From Dugong dugon (lineage: Eukaryota; Chordata; Mammalia; Sirenia; Dugongidae), in NCBI GenBank assembly GCA_030035585.1, contig CM057461.1, positions 166,791,624 through 166,855,623 of the forward strand: a stretch of 64,000 bases of DNA, written 5' to 3'. Position numbers and translations under genes: made by a program. Of the stretch, positions 1 through 10,002 are shown piece after piece. Position 1 is the first letter of the stretch. Each line of letters opens with the position of its first letter. The notes beneath the pieces are model-generated. The model searched no databases, was not told the DNA's origin, and saw only the letters and a program-made list of their open reading frames with translations.

Positions 1-711
1 GTCCAACTTTCTCACTTTAAAGAAGAGGAAACAGTTCCCGCGAGGCTAATCACTTACTTGAGGAAGGTCATTTAATGGCAGAGTTGGGCTACACCCATAG
101 TTTCTTACTCGCATTCCACCTATGCCACAGTGACAGATTAAAAATATTAAATAGCTCCTAACACCTCAGGAGCCAGAGTGTAACGTCAAATCTGCACTGC
201 CTTGAGTGTGTATGGAATTTGAGTCATAATCCGTGGCCCAAGGCTATGGGCAGACTATCTTTTAAAAATGCAAATTGCTATCTACTAAATAAAATGAGTG
301 TAAGTTTGAGGAAGTGAGTTCAGCTGAAGCTAATAGGCAATAGTGTTAGTTAGTCCAAGGGCATGGGTCCAATTTCCACGAGGGCCAATTAGCTTCACAC
401 AATGGAAAAAAAGACTGTTTCCTAGACTTCAACTGTACCCCAAACTCAGCCAGGCAGGTCCCAGGGGAAACCAGGGGGAGGGAGTGAGGATGACACAGCA
501 CAAATCCCCCTCCGCTGCTGGAAAAACAACTCAAGGCATTTCTCAGTGGAACCACCTTACTACATCCAGGGCAGATGTTTTGCTAAAATGTTGTTAGGGT
601 TGAAAGATGGGGCTTCCTTGGAGCTAGTTTTCACATTCATTCTCTTCACATCTTTGTGGAGTGGTAGCAACAGGGATTTTTATTCCAGTTTTGCATTTTA
701 GGAACTAAGAC
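1..711. other. unique noncoding stretch
   Basis: I see no gene and no repeat I can name here. Short open frames of up to 84 codons on both strands overlap around 343-597, have no recognisable domains and look like chance. Confidence 0.6.
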
Positions 712-1083
712 CCCAAGCCCACTGCTGTCGAGTCGATCCCAGTTCATAGCGACCCTATAGGGCAGGGTAGAACTGCCTCACAGGGTTTCCAAGGCTCTGG
801 AGTAGTGGTTAGGAGCTTGGCTGCTAGCTGCTCTGCTGGAGAAAGATTTTACAGTGTGCTTCCATAAGGTTACAGCCTTAGAAATCCTACAGGCAGTTCT
901 ACTCTGTCCTGTAGGGTTGCTATGAGTCGGAAAAGACTCCATGGCCAACAGGTGTGTGGGGTGACTGTAATCTTTTACAGAAGTCGACTGCTACATCTTT
1001 CTCCCTCAGAGTGGCTGATGGGTTCGATTTGCTGACCTTTCAATTAGCAGTTGAGCTCTTAACCACTGTGCTACCAGGGCTCA
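712..1083 (-). mobile_element. AfroSINE, interrupted by a second SINE
   Basis: This is a minus-strand tRNA-derived SINE in two pieces. The left piece (712-796) carries the reversed 3' tail, and the right piece (about 957-1083) carries the reversed body and tRNA-like head, ending in the reversed start motif CAGGGCTC. The two pieces join into one element if 797-955 is removed. Confidence 0.85.
797..955 (+). mobile_element. AfroSINE nested inside the 712-1083 copy
   Basis: This is a plus-strand SINE lacking part of its head. It reads through the block GAGAAAGATTTTACAG, the CTACTCTGTCCTGTAGGG motif and a TATGAGTCGG motif near its 3' end. It sits in opposite orientation within the older copy, so it inserted later. 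Confidence 0.8.
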
Positions 1084-1129
1084 GCAAAGACCCAGAGAGG
1101 TAAAATTACCTTTTTTAAACCAAGATCAG

Positions 1130-1945
1130 TGTTATGGATTGAATGGTGCCCCCAAAAGATATGAACCCCTGGTACCTGTGAACATGACCTTGTTTGGAAA
1201 TAGATGTTTTCTTAGTTATCCATCGCTGCTATAACAGAAATACCACAAATGGGTGGCTTTAACAAACGGATATTTATTTTCTCATAGTTTAGGAGGCTTG
1301 GAGTCCAAACTCAGGGTGCCAGCTCTAGGGGAAGGCTTTCTCTCTCTGCCTACTCTGGAGGAAGGTCCTTGAGCTTCTGCTCCTGGACGATGTTCTTGTG
1401 GCTTGGCATGTGTCTTCCCCCATCTCTCCTCTGCTCACTTGATTAATCTCTTTTATATCTCTAAAGAGATTGACTCAAGATATACCCTACACTAATCCTG
1501 CCTCATTAAAATAACAAAGACAACTCATTCTCAAATGGGATTATAACCACAGGCATAAAGGTTAGGATTTACAACACGTATATTGGGGGGACATAATGCA
1601 ATCCATAACAGATGTTATCAGTTAACATGAGGGGTCATACTGGATTAGGGTGGGTCCTAATCCAATCTGAATGATATCCTATAAAAGAGGAGAACAGACA
1701 GAGAAACACACATAGGGAAGAGAGTCGTGTGAAGATGCAGCTACAAGCCCAGAACACCTGGGGCTACCAGAAGCTGGGAGAGGCAAGAAAGGATCTTCCC
1801 CCAGAGACTTCAGAGAGAGCTATGGCCCCTCTGACACCCTGAATTTGGATTACAAGGGTCCAGAATCATGATACAATAAATTTCTATTCTTACAAGTCAC
1901 CCAATTTGTGGTATGTTGTTAGGGCAGCTCTAGGAGATTAACACA
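1130..1945 (+). mobile_element. ERVL-MaLR-like solo LTR, interrupted by another LTR
   Basis: The element starts TGTTATGG and ends AACACA. It is flanked by a near-perfect 5-bp target duplication, ATCAG at 1125-1129 and ATCAA at 1946-1950. The TCATACTGGATTAGGGTGG block and an AATAAA-bearing 3' part match my memory of mammalian MaLR-type LTRs. Coding retroviral sequence is absent, so it is a solo LTR. The subfamily is not assigned. Confidence 0.75.
1208..1610 (-). mobile_element. Afrotherian MaLR-like LTR nested in the 1130-1945 LTR
   Basis: On the minus strand this copy begins TGTTATGGATTG and ends near CTTAGTTATCC reversed. It is bounded by a perfect 5-bp duplication GATGT at 1203-1207 and 1611-1615, the size expected for ERVL-type integration. 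Its internal blocks (ATGAGGCAGG, a TATAAAAGAG box, AATAAA) match the plus-strand LTR at 9054-9536, so the two are the same family. Confidence 0.8.
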
Positions 1946-1950
1946 ATCAA

Positions 1951-3139
1951 GTAATAAGAGAACATCAGATTCGATACCTAAACCTTGGTCTCCTGGACTT
2001 CTCCCTAAACTAGACGGACAGATTCTAACAGGCACAGAGTTACTGCTTTACTGACACAATAAGAGAGAAAGGGTCTTTCAGTTGCATCCGGGTGGTAGAT
2101 GCTTGCCCAGCTGGAAAGCCAGCTTTTCTCAATGATTGGGCCAAAGATAAAAAGAAAACACGTGGTCACAATTCAACTGCAGTTTCTTTGGCAAAATGTA
2201 AACTGGCACAAACCAGTGGTCTCTTGTAGTCCTGTCTAAAAGGCCACAGCCCTGTGTCACAAGTCAAAACCTCAGACACAGGGATGAGGACAGAAGGAAG
2301 GAGAGAGTAGCCACAGCTGAGAAAAGAAACTTGAAAACAGGCAAAGGCACATTACATCCATGTTTGTGTAGATCTTTTTAGTCTTTTATTGCCTTATTTC
2401 TGGTTGTCCTAGTTTGTGCAAAGGTGACCTAGTTATCCAGATAGATTTTATCCTTTATAGAAATAACTAGGAAGCTGTCAATACTGAACATAAGGCAGTT
2501 TGAAAGAGGCATTGGTTGGCTACCATTAAGCGGAGCCATGCAACTTCATAATAACCTTAGACCTCCAAAAAGGATATCCGTGGCACTTCACATTCTTCCC
2601 CCAAATAACAGATTTTAAGCATCAAAGTGCAGATTGCATCTCATTTTGGGTATGTGGGCTTTTGACAACTCAAACAAATTAGACGTTGTTTTAAAAAAAA
2701 TTTACACATTATTATACAATTCAGCCAGCACTTAGATTAAATTATATTTAATCCCAGAATTCTTGGCCATAATGCAGAGAGTTTTGGCAGCTTCTCTTTT
2801 TCTCTTACCTAAGGTATTTTATTAAGTGCTTATGGTTTCTTTGAGACTTATATTAATAACCAAACAGAAAGCCACCAAGACGAGCAGTAACAACTTCTCA
2901 AGTGAGAGGGCGAGGCAGCAGCGCCTACTCTTTTTCCGTGTCTAATGTTCATTTGAGTGGGAGTTCTCAGGCTGGTGAGGTTTTCTCTTTGTGTCCAGAT
3001 CAGAGCCTGATCTCCTCTGGTTGTTCTGTGCTAGGATAGTGTTAATAAGGTTGGAAATTCCAACTGAGGACCAACTGAGAACTGGGTTATTGTTTGATCT
3101 CAGCTGAAGTGGTAACAGGAAGGTAAAAGTTGTTAGAAG
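1951..3139. other. mostly unique noncoding stretch
   Basis: I see no gene or named repeat here. The tract is AT-rich around 2690-2750. A 70-codon minus frame at 2942-3154 has no domain and is probably chance. Confidence 0.5.
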
Positions 3140-3430
3140 AGCCTTAGGTATCATCTAGTCTAACCCTCAACCCTGTGGGCAAACCTGTAGAAATCTGGCC
3201 TTCCAATATCTTTTCTCTAATTATAGGAAATCCATTCTTTGTCAAGAAAGTCAATTCCAGTTTTAGCCAGTTCTAACTGTTAGAAAGTTATTTCTTAAAA
3301 TAAGGAGTCATGTACTTTCCATGTAACTTTGAAGCACTGGCCCTGGTTCTGCCCTCTACAGCACAAAAGAATAAATTAAATCTCTCTCACCTTACAGCCT
3401 ATTATGGATGAAAATCAGCTATCTTTACTT
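3140..3430. mobile_element. ancient L3/CR1-type fragment
   Basis: Blocks such as TCATCTAGTCTAACCC, AACTGTTAGAAAGTT and CTGGTTCTGCCCTCTA resemble the old CR1/L3-related repeats shared by mammals. The copy is strongly diverged. I do not assign a strand or subfamily. Confidence 0.45.
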
Positions 3431-3435
3431 TATTA

Positions 3436-3623
3436 GGAGCCCTGGCAGCGCAGTTGTTAAAGAGCTGGACTGCTAACTGAAAGGTTGGCGGTTTGAAACC
3501 ACCAGTGGCTCCATGGAAGAAAGATGTGGCAGTCTGTTTCCTTAGAGATTTACAGCTTTGGAAACCCTACGAGGTCACTATGAGTCAGAATTGACTCAAT
3601 GGCAGTGGGTTTGGGTTTTTTGG
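3436..3623 (+). mobile_element. AfroSINE with perfect 12-bp target duplication
   Basis: The SINE has a full head (GGAGCCCTGG, box B-like GGTTTGAAACC), body and tail. TTTACTTTATTA flanks it at 3424-3435 and 3624-3635. It belongs to the longer body class, with the GAAAGATGTGGCAGTCTG block present. Confidence 0.92.
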
Positions 3624-3689
3624 TTTACTTTATTAACGTATTCATTAATTCAATCAGTTTGCATTTTATAGTGTCTACTATGTATCAAA

Positions 3690-3892
3690 GGAGCCATGGT
3701 GGCACAGTGGTTAAGTGCTCGGCTGCCAACCAGAAGGTTGGCAGTTTGAACTCACTAGCTGCTCCATGAGAAAAAGATGTGGCAGTCTGCTTCCATAAAG
3801 ATTTATAGGCTTGGAAACCCTATAGTGCAGTTCCACTCTGTCTTATAGGGTTGCTATGAGTCAGAATTGACTTGACAGCGGTGGGCTTGGGT
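3690..3892 (+). mobile_element. AfroSINE, first of a tandem pair
   Basis: The copy has a full-length head and the long body class. It is flanked by an imperfect duplication, ATGTATCAA at about 3681-3689 and ATGCATCAA at about 3898-3906. The downstream duplicate also served as the target for the next SINE. Confidence 0.88.
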
Positions 3893-3905
3893 ATATTATG
3901 CATCA

Positions 3906-4095
3906 ATGGAGCCCTGGTGGCACAGTGGTTAAGTGCTCAGCTACTAACCGATGGGGTGGCGGTTCAAACCCACTCTCCGGGAAAAAGATGTGGTGGTCTG
4001 CTTCTGTAGAGATTACAGCCTTGGAAACCCTATGGGGAAGTTCTACTCTGTCCTTTAGGGTTGCTATGAGTTGGAATTGACTCGATGGCAATGGG
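3906..4095 (+). mobile_element. AfroSINE, second of a tandem pair
   Basis: The copy has a full head, body and tail, and is bounded by a perfect 12-bp duplication, TATTATGCATCA, at 3894-3905 and 4096-4107. The duplication overlaps the 3' duplicate of the previous SINE, so this copy landed in or next to its target-site repeat. Confidence 0.92.
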
Positions 4096-4281
4096 TATTA
4101 TGCATCATAAGACTAAGTTGAATAAGACCTATATCCTCACCAAAGGAGTCTCTAGTCCATTTATGTTTATGTTATCATCAGTTTAAAATACTTCAGTTAT
4201 TTCAACTTCTCATAAAACGTAGAATTCTCCACAATCTGGTTATCCTCCTCCAGACTTCACAATGAAAATACTATTATCAAG

Positions 4282-4445
4282 AACAGTTATTGAGGATCCA
4301 CTATGTGTCAGATCCTGGGCTAGGTCCAATAATAGTCTCAACCACTCTTCAAGGTAAGTGTTATCAAACGTGTATTACTCATGAGGAATTGTGGTTCATA
4401 GAGATAAAGTTGTCCAGGGTCACATAGTTAATATGTGGAGGATAG
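4282..4445 (+). mobile_element. MIR
   Basis: MIR landmarks appear in order: CTATGTGTCAGATCCTGGGCTAG, then a degenerate ATGAGGAATTGTGG block and GTCCAGGGTCACATAG. The SINE at 4454 inserted just beyond its end. Confidence 0.75.
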
Positions 4446-4453
4446 GCATCTGA

Positions 4454-4614
4454 GGAGCCCTGGTGGCACAGTGGTTAAGAGCTCAGCTGCTAACCAAAAG
4501 GTATGCAGTTCGAATCCACCGGCTGCTCCCTGGAAACCCTATGGGGCAGTTCTACTGTGTCCTGTAGGGTTGCTATGAGTTGGAATTGACTCGATGGCAA
4601 TGGGTTTGGTTAGG
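4454..4614 (+). mobile_element. AfroSINE, short-body class
   Basis: This copy passes directly from GCTGCTCCCTGG to the GAAACCCTATGGGG block and lacks the roughly 40-bp piece seen in the long class. The flanking duplication GCATCTGA lies at 4446-4453 and 4615-4622. Confidence 0.9.
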
Positions 4615-4622
4615 GCATCTGA

Positions 4623-6507
4623 AGAAACATTTACTTCAAAACTTTCAATTTGAGGGTGTTCCTTTAAAGGGGCAACATCTGAAATTGAAGATAGTACTTA
4701 GTATCTGCTTAGTCCAAAGTAGCGAAGACCACCTCCTCTCTTATGTGACAGCAAACAGCATCTAATGCAGTAACCCCCTTTTTTTTTTGGACACCCTCCC
4801 CCATCATATCAAACATAGTAAAGTGCATTGATAGCCCACATGAAATGTATTTTTGTTGTAAAAAATTTTTGAAGACTTTTTAAATCATTTGTTTTTAAAA
4901 CAAATTTATCTTTAAGAGTAATGTTTGATTTACGATCGGCAATGATTCCTTGGCAAGCATCACACATACTCAGGAATTCTTATAAAGTGAGAAAATCTAA
5001 CCTACAAATTGTTTTCCAGTATAATGAAAATTTCTTTATGAATGTGACATTTAACAGATAACTACAGTTGACATCATGTTACATCTTGTACATGTTTAAT
5101 TAAACATTTATTCATTTTCATTTATCGGTTTTGTATTTTGGAAACAAGAAATCCTTTGAGGTCTTAAAACATTTTTATAGGCCTTTGAAAAGAACACAGG
5201 CTGTAAGTGCTGAGTTTTTTGTGCCTAAAAAAGACTACGACTTTTCACTTTCTTTGACCAAGATAAAAAGTCAATACAACCATGAGTGTGGCTTAAGATG
5301 GCAATAGCTTCTTTTGGATACTACATTGTTGACCTTTCTTTCTGTAGCCCAGTGTGGCTTCTTCTGGTCACCTGTCTGTCCATCCTTCACATGCTGGAAC
5401 CAGAAAAAGGAATAGCCTATTGGGCAAAAACTGTGGGTGTCTTCTCAGCTTCCCTTGATCACCTCCAGCTTTCTCTTTCTTGGTCAGCAACCCACAATGC
5501 TGAGTTACTCCTTCACTTCCAGTATTGGATGAACGTCACATCAATGCATCTGGCTTCATCCAAGGCCATACAGAGGCTGGATAATATCGCCTGAAAGAGT
5601 CACCTGAATCTTGTCCAACAGGAAACAGAAGAAAGGAAGAAGCCAGATAAATTCTCTGTCCTTTTTCCTTTCTTGCAATCCTTCCAGAGAAGTCCTGTTG
5701 CCAAACAAACACTCCTATAGGCAAACTGTTGTGTTACTCTGTGACTTGTGAAGCAGGGCCAGCATGGAAAAGCATCACATTGTATTGCTTTGCATTTTTC
5801 TTTACCTTACATCCCTTTTTCCTTCACTCCCAATACCCTAGGTTTATACTTTAATTCTTGCCCCTGGCTCTACTTTCTAGAGAATTCAGTTAAGAGAGTG
5901 CCAAGCACATTTCATTTATGGCTTTAGTTACAAGTAGCTTTCATTGACCTGTTCTTTAAACTATGTCCTGGCTGCTTTTACAGCCAGGCTGTTTTTCTGA
6001 TTTTTTCTTTTTGTTTTCCTGTTGATTTCCATCCCAGTTCATCCTTGGATATCACTTTCTGCAGGGTAGACCTAGAAAATATTGAACTTCCTATTGACTA
6101 AATGTCAAAGGCTTCTAAGCTAGGTCTCTCTTATCCTGCCTTTATACAGTTAGATTTCTGAGCTGAGTAGCAAGAACTTTTATTTATCCCTGTTAAATTT
6201 AATCATTTTAGTCAGCTCATTGTTGCTCTTGCCTGTCAAGAACATTTAGAATCCTGATAGAGTCATTTTCCATATTCCTCACAGCTTTGTGAGATCCACA
6301 GATTTGATGAGCTTTTTTTTTTTTTTTTTTTTTGCCTTTATTCACTGATATTAGTTTATATAGGTTATTGTGGCTGAGAGAATCCTGGGACAACATGTAG
6401 AAAACTTCTAAACCCTAATCCTCACCCTTTGGGCATGTTTATTTATTTAATTACTATTTCAATTGTCCTTTGTCCTCGGGCCAGGTAATTCCATTCTACA
6501 AACACAT
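4623..6507. other. mostly unique noncoding stretch
   Basis: I see no gene here. A T run lies at 6313-6333. A 102-codon plus frame at 5286-5594 is rich in hydrophobic residues but shows no domain, no splice context and no homologue I know, so I treat it as chance. Confidence 0.5.
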
Positions 6508-6692
6508 TTAACACTCCTGACTGCTAATCAAAAGGTTGGAGGTTCCAGGCTACCCAGAGGCACTTGGGAAGAAAGTCCTGGTGATCTACTTTTGGAAAAC
6601 CAGCCACTGAAAACCCTATGGAGCACATTTCTACTCTGACACACATAGGGTTGCCATGAGTTGGAACTGACTCCATAGCAACTGGTTATCTG
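6508..6692 (+). mobile_element. AfroSINE, class with GAAGAAAG body, 5'-degraded
   Basis: The head is worn. The body carries GAAGAAAGTCCTGGTGATC and ACTGAAAACCCTATGGAGCA, and the 3' end has TTGCCATGAGTTGGAACTG. This body class shares its central block with the RTE 5' region. Confidence 0.85.
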
Positions 6693-8640
6693 GTTAGCTT
6701 GGGCAAGCCACGATGTTACATGCCTCTTCTTGGAACACAAAGATAAATAAGACGCTAAAAAAATTTTATTGGTGAGAATTTCTCTTCTTTAAAGGAGGAT
6801 AGACCTATGGTAGAGATATTGCAGAGGAAACTGGCGTTTTGAGTACCCCTAAAATCACATACAGTACGTGGCGCCTATTTCTTCTGTATAAAGTATGCTG
6901 ATTACGATTAGGGTAAGAAAATGCAGTTTAGGAGTACGCTAAGGAACTAGATAAACTAGTGGAAAAATCACCTTCTCCCACTGAAAATTGGGTTTATAAA
7001 GAAGGTGTGATTTTAGAAACTAAAATAGCCTCCTTTCTAAGCACCTACGGGTGTCGATTAAAAGTCTGTGCCAATTCACAAAGTTCTATCATGGTTTCAG
7101 ACTACTCTGTCACAATAATTGTTTCCTGTTAACTTTTAAGGCAAGAGTGAGAGGTTTATTGAATGGCAAGAAGAGCATCTGGCATTTCTGGTTTAGTATC
7201 TGAAATTTCAGCAAATGTCAAACACACATTTCTTAGAAGAAAAAAAAATCATTGGGAAAAGAAAACTAAAAGAGAGAAACTATTTGAAAGTAACATTACA
7301 TATGTGCTCTCAGAATCATGTAAAAAGTTCTCTTAAATTCATTGTTACCATTTAAAAATGAACTTTCCTTGCAGTTGAAAAAGATACTACTTATAAGAAA
7401 TTGGGGCAAGCTGCTATACAGAAGTAGAAGGGGGAAATATGCAAGTCTTTGAAAACAAAGAAGTGATAAAAACCTTAGATTCAATAACCTGAATCATTTA
7501 GGAGGTATCATGGTGAAACGTAGAAAGAGAAACAGAAGCCAAAATACAATGTGATACACGTGTGAAAGTAAATCTTCAAGGAAAGACAATACCATCATTA
7601 ACAGGCGACTCAATTGCAAAGAAAGCCATTGGTTACTGTTCACCAGGAGTCCAACTAAACAGGCTGGGAGCATGCTCACTGTTCTTTTGTAATTTAAAGG
7701 GCTCTGAACTCACAGACATGCCTCCATCCCCCTTAATTTATTTGTCTCTTGTCTCTTTGCTCTTATTTTAATCTTTTCAGTCTTATAGAGTATTGATACC
7801 TAATTCTGATCCTTTTTGTAAGCAGACAGCCTAGAACTACATGAGCATGTACATACAGAACACACAGATACACACGCACACACATACATGGAGAATATTT
7901 CATTAATCATCTGTTAGACACTGAAAACACAAGTTCCCCTGATGACATCTGGACCATGATAGAACTGACATGGAGAGCCAAGCCTAAGTCAGACGGGAGG
8001 AGGGGTGGAGGGTGGGGGTGGGCTGGAGGGGCTGTATAGCTGGTCTCAGCAGCTGCCCAGTAGCTTCCTGGCAGTGGCCTCAAGGATGGGAGCTCGGTAG
8101 CATATTCCACCACAGGGAACTGAAGAGGAGGAAAACAGAAAGAAATCACCCTGTTTGCAATCCAGACAAATCCCAAAGGATTTATGACTTAATCTTAGTG
8201 CAATATCACTGGAAGAAACACAATCCAGTTAACTGAAAGTAATTTAAAAAGCAATTTTAATCTTTACTTGTTCTCTCAAGGAACATTAAAGGGGATCCAA
8301 TTCATAACCTACAACAGTACGTGGAAAAATCCCCTTTCTTCTCCTTTTCAGTTCTCTTCCACAGACAATACACCCCACACACTGGGTTTCCAGAGCTTCT
8401 TTTTCCCTGAATTCCCCACTCTCAACCCTCGATCCACCCCCACCCCAACTCCCAGACACAACACTTGTGAAGACTTTCTTCTTTCGCTGGGGCCACCCAG
8501 ACACATTTGTCTGTGATGATCTAAGTAGGCTGGAGACCGTGTAGTTCCCTGCTGAAGGAAGCTCAAAGACCCCACTCCTCACCCCTGGAAATGTAGTTCT
8601 CCCACTGACTGCCCCTCCCCCGCTTTTTCGTTCATCTTGT
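6693..8640. other. mostly unique noncoding stretch
   Basis: I see no gene here. A degenerate CA-rich patch lies at 7857-7890 and a G-rich tract at 7994-8032. Overlapping frames of 70-119 codons on both strands around 7900-8650 have no recognisable domains. Confidence 0.5.
7994..8032 (+). other. G-rich tract, possible G-quadruplex
   Basis: At least five runs of three or more G are separated by short loops (GGG, GGGG, GGG, GGGGG, GGG, GGGG). This satisfies the usual G3+ loop pattern on the plus strand. No promoter feature is evident beside it. Confidence 0.55.
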
Positions 8641-8833
8641 AGCATTGCCAGATAAACAGGATACCTAGTTAAATTAGAATTTCAGATAAATGACAAATAA
8701 TTTTTCAGTATAAGTGTGTCTCATGCAACATGTGGGATATACTTATATTGAAAAATTATTCATCAGTTATCTGAAATTCAAATCTAACTGGGTGTCCTGT
8801 GTTTTTATTTGCTAAATCTGGTAACCCAATCCT
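8641..8833. mobile_element. palindromic nonautonomous DNA transposon
   Basis: Two arms of roughly 85 bp are inverted copies of each other. The left arm has CCAGATAAACAGGATACC, GAATTTCAGATAA and AATAATTTTTCA, and the right arm has TGAAAAATTATTC, TTATCTGAAATTC and AAATCTGG. The centre is near ATGCAACATGTGGGATA. It resembles the old palindromic MER-type elements of mammals; I do not commit to a family. Confidence 0.75.
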
Positions 8834-9053
8834 TTTGGAGAATATCATTCACCAAAATTCTTGCTCCACTTCAGGGAAAGAAATAAGAACCTTGTAGATA
8901 CTTCCAGAACGATTTGGGAGAAGACTGAAGTGGCCTAGAATTTCCACAGAATGAGACAGATAGAGAATAATACTTTGTGTTGTCATTGTGGACATGGACT
9001 ACTTTGTCCAGCTTCAGCCGTAAGAAAAGCCTTGACAAAAATTAATTTACATT

Positions 9054-9536
9054 TGTTATGGATTGAATTGTATCCCCCCAAAATATGTGTCAACTTGGTT
9101 AGGCCATGATTCCCAGTATTGTGTGACTGTTCACCATTTTGTCCTCTGATGTGATTTTCCTATGTTGTAAATCCTACTTCTATGATGTTAATGAGGCAGG
9201 ATTAGAGGCAGTTATGTTAATGAAGCAGGACTCAATCTACAAGATTAGGTTGTGTCTTAAGTCAATCCCTTTTGAGATATAAAAGAGAGAAGCGAGCAGA
9301 GAGACATGGGGACCTCATACTACCAAGAAAGCAGTGCTGGGAGCAGAGCACGTCCTTTGGGGAAAATGGATGACAAGTACCTTCTCCCAGAACAACAGAG
9401 AGAAAAAGCCTCCCCCTGGAGCTGGTGCCCTGAATTCAGACTTCTAGCCTCCTAGACTGTGAGAGAATAAATTTCTCTTTATTAAAGCCATCCTCTCGTG
9501 GTATTTCTGTTGTAGCAGCACTAGATAACTAAGACA
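9054..9536 (+). mobile_element. Afrotherian MaLR-like solo LTR
   Basis: The copy begins TGTTATGGATTGAATTG and ends AACTAAGACA. A TATAAAA box lies at 9278-9284 and a polyadenylation AATAAA at 9466-9471, so the promoter and terminator signals of an LTR are still readable. Internal retroviral sequence is absent. It is the same family as the nested minus-strand LTR at 1208-1610. Confidence 0.8.
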
Positions 9537-9613
9537 ATATATAAATGAACTGTTTGCATATGCTGTCTAGAAGCTTAGGATCTGTCTAACATAGTACATG
9601 GTATACAGAAGGT

Positions 9614-9822
9614 AGGAGTCTCTGGGTTGTGCAGATGGTTAAATGCTAGACTAGTAACTGAAAAGTTGGCAGTTCAAACCCACCCAGAGAAACCTCTGAA
9701 AACAGGCCTGGTGATCTGCTTCTGAAAGGTCACAGGCTTGAAAACTGTATAGAGCAGTTCTACTCTGCACACATTGAGTCACCATGAGTTGGAATCAGCT
9801 CCATAGTAACTGACAACATACA
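9614..9822 (+). mobile_element. AfroSINE, diverged
   Basis: The copy has a head, a body (CTGGTGATCTGCTTCTGAAA) and a tail, with many substitutions. The 3' end runs into an A-rich tract. Confidence 0.82.
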
Positions 9823-9844
9823 ATAAAAAAACAAACAAAAATGT

Positions 9845-9998
9845 TGACAGAGTAGAACTGCCCAATAGGGTTTCCAAGGCTGTAATCTTTATGGAAGCAG
9901 ACTGCCACATCTTTCTCCCATGGAACAGCTGGTGGGTTCAAACTGTCATCCTTTTGGTTAGCAGATGAGAGCTTAACCACTGCAACACCAGGACTCCT
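9845..9998 (-). mobile_element. AfroSINE, long-body class
   Basis: The reversed tail (AGAGTAGAACTGCCC), body (AGACTGCCACATCTTTCTCCC) and head (CCAGGACTCC) appear in order. It lies 23 bp from the plus-strand copy at 9614, so the pair forms an imperfect inverted repeat. Confidence 0.88.
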
Positions 9999-10002
9999 TT
10001 AT

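Larger units (their letters stand above)
3636..4160 (+). mobile_element. old L2-like repeat split by two AfroSINEs
   Basis: The sequence before the SINE pair (TCATTAATTCAATCAG, GTCTACTATGTATCA) and after it (GAATAAGACCTATATCCTC, GTCTCTAGTCCA) reads like the halves of an L2 or L2-like element. The interpretation rests on weak similarity. Confidence 0.4.

Noticed and set aside
3436..4614. CRISPR-like array of regularly spaced repeats
   Set aside because: The repeats are full SINEs with target duplications in a mammalian genome; spacing is irregular.
5286..5594. 102-codon hydrophobic frame resembling a small membrane protein
   Set aside because: Hydrophobicity follows from T-rich composition; no signal peptide pattern, homologue or splice sites.
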